Shown: positions 7,286-13,247 of the stretch, piece by piece
How the letters are laid out: every line of letters starts with the position of its first letter
Numbering within the stretch: the stretch's first letter is position 1
DNA from: Chloroflexota bacterium
GTDB lineage: Bacteria; Chloroflexota; UBA6077; FW602-bin22; JACQUS01
DNA length: 13,394 bases
Direction: 5' to 3'
Assembly (NCBI GenBank): GCA_016210125.1
Contig: JACQUS010000070.1
Span: 1-13,394, forward strand
The notes under the pieces: model-generated
Told to the model about the DNA's origin: nothing
The model's database searches: none
Seen by the model: the letters and a program-made list of their open reading frames with translations, nothing else
Made by a program: the position numbers and the translations under genes

Positions 7286-7325
7286 CGGCGAAGGCGGCTT
7301 CAGCGGAGCGGGAGGTGGACGAGCA

Positions 7326-7691
7326 ATGCAGTCGATCGAGGCCGAGCTGGCGGCACCCGTGGCCACCCTTTTCCTGCGGGCCCTCGAGCTGGAGGCCGCG
7401 AGAGCCGGCTTCGCCCTGCAATTTCACTTCCGCGAGCCGGGTGGCAGCCACGTGCGCGAGCACAGCCGCAAGGATGAGATTCTCACCATCAGGAGCGCGG
7501 AGGTCAGCGGGCACGGCACGCGGGTGCTCGTCGAAAGCGAGACGCTGGATATAGGGCCGCTGGTAGAGCGCAGTGCGCGGCGGGCCGCCGCCGACCTCAT
7601 CGCCGCGCTCCTTCCGGCCCTCGCGCCAGCGCTGGGCGAGGACACGCGGGCCAGGCTCCAGCGAGAGATCGACACCCTTCTGGGCAACTAG
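7326..7691 (+). CDS. Conserved-looking hypothetical protein, 121 residues
   Basis: I do not recognise a family. The protein is acidic and soluble. An N-terminal helix (AELAAPVATLFLRALELEAARAG) leads to a probable beta-rich centre (FALQFHFREPGG to GTRVLVESETLDI), then a long helix (VERSARRAAADLIAALLPALA) and a polar C-terminal helix. The ATG at 7326 has GGAGGT at 7311-7316, nine bases upstream. The longer in-frame ORF that begins farther upstream overlaps the membrane-protein gene and is not used. It starts 40 bases after that gene and ends 17 bases before the antiporter, so it is probably cotranscribed with both. It could be an accessory protein of the antiporter; that is inference only. Confidence 0.65.
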   Translation: MQSIEAELAAPVATLFLRALELEAARAGFALQFHFREPGGSHVREHSRKDEILTIRSAEVSGHGTRVLVESETLDIGPLVERSARRAAADLIAALLPALAPALGEDTRARLQREIDTLLGN

Positions 7692-7708
7692 CGCAAGGTG
7701 GGCGGACG

Positions 7709-8992
7709 ATGGAGAACGAGCTGGCACACGCTGTCAGCCGCCTGGCATTCCAGCTAGCCGTCATTCTGTTAGCGGCGAAGATCGGCGGCGAGATCAGCGA
7801 GCGTGTGCTGAAACAACCTGGCGTGCTCGGCGAGCTGGTCGCCGGCATCCTCATCGGGCCCTATGCGCTGGGCGCGCTGCCACTGCCCTACCTGGGCGCG
7901 CTCTTCCCGGCGCCCCGCGGCGACCAGATGATCCCCATCTCGACCGAGCTCTACGCGCTGGCCCAGATCGCGGCGGTCATCTTGCTCTTCGTCGCCGGTC
8001 TGGAGACCGACTTCCAGCAGTTCTTCCGCTACGGCGGACCGGCGGCGGTGGTGGGGGTCGGCGGCGTCGTGGCGCCGTTCGCCCTGGGTGTCATGGTCAC
8101 GCTGCTCTTCGGCGTCGCCTCGTCGCCGCTCGACCCGGTGGCGCTCTTCGTCGGTGCCGTCCTCACGGCGACGTCCGTGGGCATCACGGCACGCGTGCTC
8201 AGCGACATTCACCGGCTGGACACGCCGGAGGGCGTGACGATCCTGGCCGCGGCGGTCATCGACGACGTGCTTGGCATCCTCGTACTGACCATCGTCGTGA
8301 GCATGGGCGTCGAGGGCAACGTCTCGCTCGGCAACCTGCTGCTGGTCGGCGGCAAGGCCCTCGGTTTCTGGCTGGCGCTGATGGGGCTGGGCGTCGTGCT
8401 CGGTCCCCACATCGCGCGCGCCTTCTCGCTGTTCCAGATCCAGGGAGGGAGCCTCGGGCTGGCGCTGGCATTGGCCTTCTTCTCCGCCGCCCTGGCGGAG
8501 AGCTTCGGCCTGGCGATGATCATCGGCGCGTACTCCATCGGCCTAGCGCTGTCGAACACCAGCCTGGCCGAGACGCTCGAGGAGCCGCTGCGCGCGGTCT
8601 ACCACGCCTTCGTGCCGATCTTCTTCGTCGTGATGGGCATGCTGGTGAACGTCGCGGCGATGGCCGACGTGCTCGTTTTCGGGCTGGTCGTGAGCCTGCT
8701 GGCGATCATCGGCAAGGTCGGTGGCTGCGGGCTGTCGGCGCTGTCGGTCGGCTTCAATCGGCGCGGTGCCTGGCGGATCGGCATCGGTATGCTGCCGCGC
8801 GGGGAGGTGGCGCTGATCGTCGCTGGCGTCGGGCTGACCGCTGGCGTGATCGAGAGCGACGTCTTCGGCGTGGCAATCATGATGACGGTGATCACCACCC
8901 TGCTGGCGCCTGTCCTCCTCGTGCCCGCGTTCCGCCGTGGCGGGAGCGGCCGCCGCAAGGTGGAGGTCCCGGTGGGTGGCCGCGCGTCCTAG
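7709..8992 (+). CDS. Cation:proton antiporter, CPA2 family
   Basis: This is an integral membrane sodium/potassium:proton exchanger of the KefB/NapA-like CPA2 group. The 427-residue product covers only the membrane domain, with about twelve to thirteen helices. Recognisable stretches are QPGVLGELVAGILIGPYALG (about 36-55), LLFVAGLETDFQQF, the unwound-helix region LTATSVGITARVLSDI (152-167), the ion-binding AspAsp pair at 185-186 in AAVIDDVLGILVL, and GMLPRGEVALIVAG near the end. There is no TrkA-N/RCK domain after the membrane part, unlike KefB and KefC. AAGGTG lies at 7695-7700 before the ATG. The stop TAG sits in a CTAG shared with the converging dehydrogenase remnant. Family is certain; the ion is not. 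Confidence 0.95.
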   Translation: MENELAHAVSRLAFQLAVILLAAKIGGEISERVLKQPGVLGELVAGILIGPYALGALPLPYLGALFPAPRGDQMIPISTELYALAQIAAVILLFVAGLETDFQQFFRYGGPAAVVGVGGVVAPFALGVMVTLLFGVASSPLDPVALFVGAVLTATSVGITARVLSDIHRLDTPEGVTILAAAVIDDVLGILVLTIVVSMGVEGNVSLGNLLLVGGKALGFWLALMGLGVVLGPHIARAFSLFQIQGGSLGLALALAFFSAALAESFGLAMIIGAYSIGLALSNTSLAETLEEPLRAVYHAFVPIFFVVMGMLVNVAAMADVLVFGLVVSLLAIIGKVGGCGLSALSVGFNRRGAWRIGIGMLPRGEVALIVAGVGLTAGVIESDVFGVAIMMTVITTLLAPVLLVPAFRRGGSGRRKVEVPVGGRAS

Positions 8993-9111
8993 TCCTCGGG
9001 CGTCTCGTCGTGCAGCAGGCGCTCGGCCACGGCGTAGCCGCCGTCGATCGGGACAGCCGTGCCCGTGACGAAACGCGACGCGGGCGATGCCAGGAAGTTG
9101 TCAGCGGCGGG
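8989..9111 (-). pseudogene. C-terminal remnant of a short-chain dehydrogenase/reductase
   Basis: The minus strand from about 9111 to the TAG at 8989-8991 reads AADNFLASPASRFVTGTAV then PIDGGYAVAERLLHDETPED. FLAS..SRFVTGT..P.DGG is the standard C-terminal signature of classical SDR oxidoreductases. Only about 36 of the usual 250 residues are present. The nucleotide-binding GxxxGxG and the catalytic Tyr-Lys are absent. Directly upstream, in another frame, lies the end of cbtA, so the body of the gene has been lost or replaced. The fragment has no start and is presumably not translated. Its stop shares a CTAG with the antiporter stop. The assignment rests on one clear motif. Confidence 0.7.
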
Positions 9112-9850
9112 CCGGCGCGAGCGCGTGGTCGTCACGGCTGCGCTCGAAGTAGCGCAGCAGCGTGGCCGCGACGATCCCGAAGATCAGCCAGAAGAGCGCC
9201 AGTCCGGCCAGCGAGAAGAGCTGGAAGCGGGCCAGCAGATCGGCGGGCACGGGCGCGGGGTCGGGATTCGGCGGCAGGCCAAGGAACACCGCGAGGCAGT
9301 AGCCGGCGTAGGCGGCCAGCGCCAGCGCCCACGCCGGCCAGCGATTGCCGGGCTGCGCCAGCCGCCGCGCGAGCGCGCAGGCGGCGACCAGCCCAACCAC
9401 GGCCAAGACGATCGCCAGCAGGAACGCCGTCTGGCGCATCTCGATGGTCTCGGGCTGCCCGACGCCCGGCGGATTCGCCGGGTACCTGAGGAACGGGAAG
9501 AGCGCCAGCGCCCAAAACGACGCCGCAGCGGCAAGCAGCGCCCGACGGAACGTGCCGACGGCCGGTAGGAGGTGCTCCAGCACGGGGAAGGCCGCGCCGA
9601 ACAACAGGCCCATGAAGACGCCGTACAGTATGAGGCCAGCCGGCAGCGCGCGCTGCTGTTCCTCGCGTGATACCGGCGGCTCCAGCTCCGCCGCCTGAGG
9701 CATGGGTGCCTGCGCGGCACGAGCCTCTTCCAGGGCGATGGCCTCATCGATGATCGGTGCGGTCGCCAGGGTGTGAAACAGGGCCATCGCCGTGCCGGCG
9801 ATCAGCCCGGCGACCAGCACCGCGCGAACCACGCTCCACAGATCACGCAT
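9101..9850 (-). CDS. cbtA: Cobalt transporter subunit CbtA
   Basis: CbtA is the larger subunit of a predicted cobalt importer, often linked to vitamin B12 genes. The 249-residue protein has about five membrane helices: residues about 5-27, then a long external loop rich in Glu and Ala, LPAGLILYGVFMGLLFGAAF, ALLAAAASFWALALF, a fourth and fifth pair, and a final FSLAGLALFWLIFGIVAATLL. The hallmark FPFLRYPANPPGVGQPETIEMR is intact. I chose the ATG at 9850, with GAGGTG at 9855-9860 four bases upstream, over a longer in-frame start at 9892. The stop at 9101-9103 falls inside the start of the SDR remnant. cbtB is upstream on the same strand across a 242-base structured gap. Confidence 0.9.
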   Translation of the reverse strand: MRDLWSVVRAVLVAGLIAGTAMALFHTLATAPIIDEAIALEEARAAQAPMPQAAELEPPVSREEQQRALPAGLILYGVFMGLLFGAAFPVLEHLLPAVGTFRRALLAAAASFWALALFPFLRYPANPPGVGQPETIEMRQTAFLLAIVLAVVGLVAACALARRLAQPGNRWPAWALALAAYAGYCLAVFLGLPPNPDPAPVPADLLARFQLFSLAGLALFWLIFGIVAATLLRYFERSRDDHALAPARR

Positions 9851-10092
9851 CACACACCTCGGAAAGCACGGTGTACGATCAGCGACGGCCACGGGCTGCG
9901 GCAGGCCCGTTCCGCCAGCCCACCCCGCAGGTGTCAGGCACGGCGGCGCTGCGCCCTCGTCAGTGGCGTCAGCCGATATCTGGTAGCGGGACGACGACCG
10001 GCGCTCAGCCCTCTCGCTACGAGCGGCGATAAAGGTCGCCCGCTCGTCTGTCGGCGGCTCGATGGTCGCCCGGCGGCGCTACGACCAGCGCG
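9851..10092 (-). promoter_or_regulatory. Structured 242-base gap between cbtB and cbtA
   Basis: No gene is seen here. Two stem-loops abut. At 10021-10045, GAGCGGCGA pairs with TCGCCCGCTC, giving nine pairs, one bulged base and a six-base loop. At 9983-10020, GTAGCG and CGCTAC close a larger loop. Farther down, the minus strand carries GCCTGACACCTGC (9939-9927), faintly like the end of a cobalamin riboswitch, but the rest of that consensus is not found. It may be a leader or attenuator controlling cbtA. Confidence 0.35.
10021..10045 (-). repeat. Nine-pair stem-loop downstream of cbtB
   Basis: GAGCGGCGA and TCGCCCGCTC pair with one bulged base around a six-base loop. It lies 48 bases past the cbtB stop. 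There is no T-run after it on the minus strand, so it is not a classical terminator. Confidence 0.55.
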
Positions 10093-10296
10093 CTAGTGGC
10101 AGGGGAAAGCAGCGGCGTGGCGCGCGTCGTGGACCAGCTCGTGCAAAACATTGAGCTGATACGAGACATCGCCGAGCACCGGCGACAGGAGCTGCCCCTG
10201 GTCGAATCCCAGCGCGAAGAGGCCGAGCATTCCCGCAGCGACGGAGAGTCCCATCCACCATGTCTCGCGACGCAGAACCGCAACACGCACCCGCAT
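10093..10296 (-). CDS. cbtB: Cobalt transporter subunit CbtB
   Basis: CbtB is the small single-helix partner of CbtA. The 67-residue product has one membrane segment (about residues 14-31), then FDQGQLLSPVLGD and the C-terminal histidine cluster HELVHDARHAAAFPCH (His52, 56, 60, 67 and Cys66), which is the proposed metal-binding end and the family hallmark. GGGAGGAG at 10301-10308 lies four bases before the ATG at 10296. The longer in-frame start at 10383 is rejected because it would cover the promoter. A good TTGACA/TACGAT promoter lies about 50 bases upstream. CbtB is first in the unit, as usual, but is unusually far from cbtA. Confidence 0.92.
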   Translation of the reverse strand: MRVRVAVLRRETWWMGLSVAAGMLGLFALGFDQGQLLSPVLGDVSYQLNVLHELVHDARHAAAFPCH

Positions 10297-10353
10297 GCCG
10301 CTCCTCCCTTGCACGTAGCCGCTAGGCAGCGCCGCGCGGCCACTGATGTCGCC

Positions 10354-10383
10354 ATCGTAGGCGCGACGGCGGCCGCTTGTCAA
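10354..10383 (-). promoter_or_regulatory. Promoter of cbtB
   Basis: On the minus strand a perfect TTGACA (10383-10378) is followed after 18 bases by TACGAT (10359-10354). The transcript would start near 10347, leaving a leader of about 50 bases. That is too short for a B12 riboswitch ahead of cbtB. Confidence 0.55.
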
Positions 10384-10404
10384 CCGCCTGTGGGCGATCG
10401 CGCA

Positions 10405-11289
10405 CTACCCTCCGGCGCCCTCGACCGTCTCTTCTTCGATACGATAGTACTCGTTCAGCCCGACGAGGGCTTCGATGTCCTGGCGCAGGTCGATCATCTC
10501 CTCGGCGTCGAACGGCGCCATGCCGCGGTCGTGCAGCGCGGCGTAGGCCTCGCGCGTCGCCTTGGCGCTGGCGAAGAGGGCGATCTGGGCCTCGATAAGC
10601 ATCCGGTAGCCCATCGGCTCCAGCTCCTGCGTCGCCAGCACCGGCCGCCCGACGCGGTTGCCCCAGCTATTGACGTAGACCAGCGGACCGGGAATGTCCC
10701 GCGGCGCGCGCTCGGCCTCCGCGCGATCGTTCGGGAAGAGCATGACCATGTCGGCCCCGGCCTCGAGGAACGCATTACCGCGCCGCACGCCCTCCTGGTA
10801 GCCGTCAGTGCGCATCGAGTCGGTGCGCGCGATGATCACGAAGTCGGGATCGGCCTCGCGCGCTCGCTGAGCCAGCTTGATCTTGTGGACCATCTCGTCG
10901 AGCGGAATGACGTGCTCGCGGTAGTCGCGGTGGTAGTGCGCGCGCTTTGGGAAATGCTGGTCCTCGATGTGCGTCCCGGCGACGCCGGCCCAGGTCATCT
11001 CCTGCACGGTCCGAAACGTGTGCAGCGGCTCGCCGAACCCGGCATCGCCGTCGATGACCAGGGGGACGCTGATGCGGCGGGCGATGTGCCCGGCGGCCGT
11101 GACGATCTCCATCATAGTCGTCAGCGGCTCGGTCAGGCAGGTGGACGACCCGAACGCGTAGCCCCCGAGGTAGACGACCGGGAAGCCGGCCTGCTCGGCC
11201 ATGCGCGCGGTCAGCGCGTTGATGCAGGTTGGGGCAACGATAAGGCCTGGCTTGGCCAGGAGCTGGCGCAACTGCTGGCTGGGGCGCAT
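10405..11289 (-). CDS. Isocitrate lyase/PEP mutase-superfamily enzyme
   Basis: The 294-residue TIM-barrel enzyme belongs to the ICL/PEPM superfamily, which cleaves or forms C-C or P-C bonds in small 2-oxo acids using magnesium. It shows VVYLGGYAFGSS (39-50), the Mg-binding VIDGDAGFGEP (79-88), GTHIEDQHFPKRAHYH (105-120) and FVIIARTDSMRTDGYQEG. The catalytic loop reads KRAHYH. Lyases acting on isocitrate or 2-methylisocitrate have KKCGH or KRCGH there, so the general-acid cysteine is missing. An oxaloacetate decarboxylase or hydrolase-type activity is more plausible than isocitrate lyase. GGAGGT at 11295-11300 is five bases before the ATG; an in-frame start at 11370 is rejected because it reads through the promoter. 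It has its own promoter candidate upstream. Confidence 0.92.
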   Translation of the reverse strand: MRPSQQLRQLLAKPGLIVAPTCINALTARMAEQAGFPVVYLGGYAFGSSTCLTEPLTTMMEIVTAAGHIARRISVPLVIDGDAGFGEPLHTFRTVQEMTWAGVAGTHIEDQHFPKRAHYHRDYREHVIPLDEMVHKIKLAQRAREADPDFVIIARTDSMRTDGYQEGVRRGNAFLEAGADMVMLFPNDRAEAERAPRDIPGPLVYVNSWGNRVGRPVLATQELEPMGYRMLIEAQIALFASAKATREAYAALHDRGMAPFDAEEMIDLRQDIEALVGLNEYYRIEEETVEGAGG

Positions 11290-11351
11290 ACGGTACCTCC
11301 CTCGTGCGGCGGCTCGCCGTCGACCGCGTGCTCGGCCGCGGAGACGGCCAC

Positions 11352-11381
11352 AGCCTAGCACGACCGCCAAGCGGGGGTCAA
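11352..11381 (-). promoter_or_regulatory. Possible promoter of the ICL/PEPM-family gene
   Basis: On the minus strand TTGACC (11381-11376) and TAGGCT (11357-11352) are 18 bases apart, about 60 bases before the ATG at 11289. The -35 overlaps the stop of the small ORF upstream. The -10 keeps the important TA...T positions only. Confidence 0.4.
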
Positions 11382-11572
11382 CGCGTCGGCGGGACGCCGA
11401 GATCGTGCTCGATCTGCTCGATGAACGGGCAGGGGGTCGGCGGCGAGGGCAGGTAGGCCGCTTCGGCTTCCGGCGCGCGCCGCAGCAGGTCGGCTAAGAG
11501 CCGGTAGGAGGCGTGGGCCGGCAGCGCGTTGAACTCGGCCAGCGTGAGGTCGAGCGCAGCGGTTGCGAGCAC
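11378..11572 (-). CDS. Possible small protein, 64 residues, unknown
   Basis: This short ORF runs from a GTG at 11572 and encodes an acidic, helical-looking protein: ALDLTLAEFNALPAHASYRLLADLLRRAPEAEAAY, then a proline-rich stretch and EQIEHDLGVPPTR. The amino-acid mix looks more like protein than do the shadow frames. There is no good Shine-Dalgarno. The frame stays open upstream all the way to the aldolase stop, so the start is uncertain. The opening TLAEFNALPA is faintly like the N-terminus of OHCU decarboxylase, but the ORF is far too short for that enzyme and the rest does not match. It could be a small protein, a remnant or noncoding DNA. Confidence 0.4.
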   Translation of the reverse strand: MLATAALDLTLAEFNALPAHASYRLLADLLRRAPEAEAAYLPSPPTPCPFIEQIEHDLGVPPTR

Positions 11573-11590
11573 CTCGAACCGCGCTCCCGC

Positions 11591-11604
11591 TTCCCGCGCG
11601 GGAA
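11591..11604. repeat. Perfect 14-base palindrome (operator-like)
   Basis: TTCCCGCGCGGGAA equals its own reverse complement. It lies about 19 bases before the GTG of the small ORF and 86 bases after the aldolase stop. A dimeric regulator could bind such a dyad. No regulator gene is in the window to link it to. Confidence 0.55.
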
Positions 11605-11633
11605 TGCGGTCGGAGGGTGAGGTCGTCTCCCTA

Positions 11634-11657
11634 TCTCCACTCAGCTCTCCACTCAGC
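11634..11657. repeat. Tandem duplication of a 12-base unit
   Basis: TCTCCACTCAGC occurs twice in direct succession with no mismatch, in the gap between the aldolase stop and the small ORF. It keeps reading frame (12 bases) and stands out by its lower GC content. Confidence 0.7.
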
Positions 11658-11689
11658 GCGTCGCGTGCGCCACACGGCGCGCTGCGCGC

Positions 11690-12790
11690 TCACTGCACCC
11701 GCCCGCGCGCGGCGACGGGCCAGACAGCGACGACGCGGCCGTCGCGGGTGACGTAGTACAGGTCGTGGAGGTTGATCGTTGTGTCGCAGTGGCTGGGGGT
11801 GATCTCCACCTTGTCGCCAATGGCCAGCGGGTTGCCGCTGTCGAAGGTCAGGCGGCCGTGCTCGTCGCCGCGCGGCGTGTAGCGTGCGTCGAGGTTCTTC
11901 GCTCTGGGCGGGCCGCTGTCGGTGCTCAGCGACTTGTAGCCGGCGTCGACGATGGCGGCAGTGCCACTGCGGCTGACGACCGACGCCAGGACGGTCAGCG
12001 CGCTCTCGAAACTCAGGCCGGCCACATGCCCATACTCGATGTCCATGACCACGTAGGAGCCTGCCTGCACCTCCGTGATGGCCCGATAGTCGGCGGCGAA
12101 CTGATGCGTGCCGGTGCCGCCCGTGCTGACGATCTCCGTGGGCAGCCCGTGCACGGCGAGCAGGTCGGCCGTCTGGCAGAGAGGCTGCATGGCCGCGGCG
12201 TGGGCTGTTCGCCGCTCGTCGGGGTCGACGATGTGCTGCGCGTGGCCCTCGTAGCCCTGGAGCCCGGCGAGCTCCAGCCCCGGCATGCGCGCGACCTTCA
12301 ATGCCAGATCGAGGGCCGACTCGCCTGGCTCGACGCCGGTGCGGTGCTGCCCGACGTCGACATCGACCAGGCAGCGCAGCCGCAGGCCGGCGGCCGCGGC
12401 CGCATCGGAGACGGCCTGCGCCGCCGCCGCGTCGTCCACGACGGTGATGACGCTGGCCTGCTGCGCCAGGCCGATCAGCCGCCGGATCTTCGCCGGCCCG
12501 ACGACCTCGGTCGTGACGAGGATGCCGGAGATGCCGCCGGCGGCCATCACCTCGGCCTCGCCCAGCTTGGCACAGCAGATGCCCACGGCCCCGCGCTCGA
12601 GCTGCATGCGGGCGACGTTCGGCGTCTTGTGCGTCTTGGCGTGCGGGCGCAAGCGCACCGGTTTGTCGGCGAAGAAGCGTGCCATGGCATCGAGATTGCG
12701 CTCGAGCCGGTCGAGGTCGAGCAGCAGGCACGGCGTGTCGAGCTGGTCGATGGTCTTGCCAACGGCCTGCGGGTCCGGAGCCCAGACCAT
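11690..12790 (-). CDS. D-threonine aldolase-type PLP enzyme
   Basis: The 366-residue protein is a fold-type III PLP enzyme of the D-threonine aldolase/D-serine dehydratase group. These enzymes cleave D-3-hydroxy amino acids to glycine and an aldehyde, or deaminate D-serine. It opens LDTPCLLLDLDRLERNL and has the PLP-lysine motif RPHAKTHKTP (Lys52 the likely Schiff-base lysine). STGGTGTHQF and DAGYKSLSTDSG line the phosphate and substrate sites. The C-terminal metal site reads PSHCDTTINLHD, with His334 and Asp336 spaced as in D-threonine aldolase. GGAGGAGG just before the ATG makes the start certain. A 457-base noncoding gap lies upstream. D-threonine versus D-3-hydroxyaspartate or D-serine cannot be settled here. 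Confidence 0.92.
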   Translation of the reverse strand: MVWAPDPQAVGKTIDQLDTPCLLLDLDRLERNLDAMARFFADKPVRLRPHAKTHKTPNVARMQLERGAVGICCAKLGEAEVMAAGGISGILVTTEVVGPAKIRRLIGLAQQASVITVVDDAAAAQAVSDAAAAAGLRLRCLVDVDVGQHRTGVEPGESALDLALKVARMPGLELAGLQGYEGHAQHIVDPDERRTAHAAAMQPLCQTADLLAVHGLPTEIVSTGGTGTHQFAADYRAITEVQAGSYVVMDIEYGHVAGLSFESALTVLASVVSRSGTAAIVDAGYKSLSTDSGPPRAKNLDARYTPRGDEHGRLTFDSGNPLAIGDKVEITPSHCDTTINLHDLYYVTRDGRVVAVWPVAARGRVQ

Positions 12791-12906
12791 GCCCTCCTCC
12801 GTCGTCGCGGCTGGGTGTGCGGCCCGGCGAGGCCGAAGGCCGCCGTTCGCGCGCTCCGGCCACCAGCATACACGCTCGCACGCGGCAGAGGAGCAGGGGC
12901 TTTGCG

Positions 12907-12927
12907 CGGCGGGCCGGGAAGCCGCCG
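12907..12927. repeat. Inverted repeat, six pairs
   Basis: CGGCGG and CCGCCG around a nine-base loop. Of low weight in such GC-rich DNA, but the first of a series of five. Confidence 0.35.
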
Positions 12928-12980
12928 TCTCGCGCTGCCAGAAGAGGGCTGGCTGGCCTCAGCGACCTCGCGCGTAATGA

Positions 12981-13003
12981 CGGCGTGGAGCAAAGCCACG
13001 CCG
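12981..13003. repeat. Inverted repeat, eight pairs
   Basis: CGGCGTGG and CCACGCCG match perfectly around AGCAAAG. The A-rich loop in GC-rich surroundings looks more like a selected RNA or DNA hairpin than chance. Confidence 0.55.
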
Positions 13004-13026
13004 CGCGGGCTGCCCACCGGCCGACG

Positions 13027-13050
13027 GGCTCGCCCGACCCAGGGCGAGCC
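13027..13050. repeat. Inverted repeat, nine pairs
   Basis: GGCTCGCCC and GGGCGAGCC match perfectly around GACCCA. No T-run follows on either strand, so it is not a classical terminator. Confidence 0.6.
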
Positions 13051-13072
13051 GCGGCAGGCAGAGGACGACGGC

Positions 13073-13093
13073 AGCTCCGAAGCCTTCGGCGCT
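13073..13093. repeat. Inverted repeat, eight pairs with one mismatch
   Basis: AGCTCCGAA and TTCGGCGCT pair around GCC with one T-C mismatch. Confidence 0.4.
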
Positions 13094-13109
13094 TTGGATG
13101 GCGAGGCTC

Positions 13110-13137
13110 GCGGCTCGTCGCTAGCTCGACGGGCCGT
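13110..13137. repeat. Inverted repeat, eleven pairs including two wobbles
   Basis: GCGGCTCGTCG pairs with CGACGGGCCGT around CTAGCT. The stem uses two G-T wobbles, so it is stable mainly as RNA. As an RNA on the minus strand, the wobbles become A-C mismatches. Confidence 0.45.
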
Positions 13138-13247
13138 CTCGGCCAGCGCAGCCCCGTCGTCCGGCGGGCCGGCCCACTGGCGGCCGATTCCGACCCGCTC
13201 GCGCTGGCCTTCGTACGGCGCGCCGTCCCCGGCGCTGGGGGCTGCCG

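Larger units (their letters stand above)
12791..13247. other. 457-base gene-free gap rich in hairpins
   Basis: No credible gene is seen on either strand; the long ORFs here have arginine-, proline- and alanine-rich shadow composition. It holds five inverted repeats listed separately, and a weak TATGCT box on the minus strand (12871-12866) that might serve the aldolase gene. It could contain terminators for the minus-strand gene upstream, a structured RNA or repeat elements. Confidence 0.5.

Noticed and set aside
7573..9489. 638-residue plus-strand ORF over the antiporter and into the cbtA region.
   Set aside because: It is an Arg/Gly/Ala-rich shadow of the antiporter frame. The antiporter protein in another frame has all its family motifs.
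10297..10404. Cobalamin riboswitch ahead of cbtB.
   Set aside because: The predicted transcript start near 10347 leaves only about 50 bases before cbtB, and no conserved cobalamin-riboswitch boxes are seen.
12791..13247. tRNA or other standard RNA gene in the gap.
   Set aside because: No cloverleaf, T-loop GGTTCGA consensus or acceptor pairing was found. The hairpins are isolated stems.
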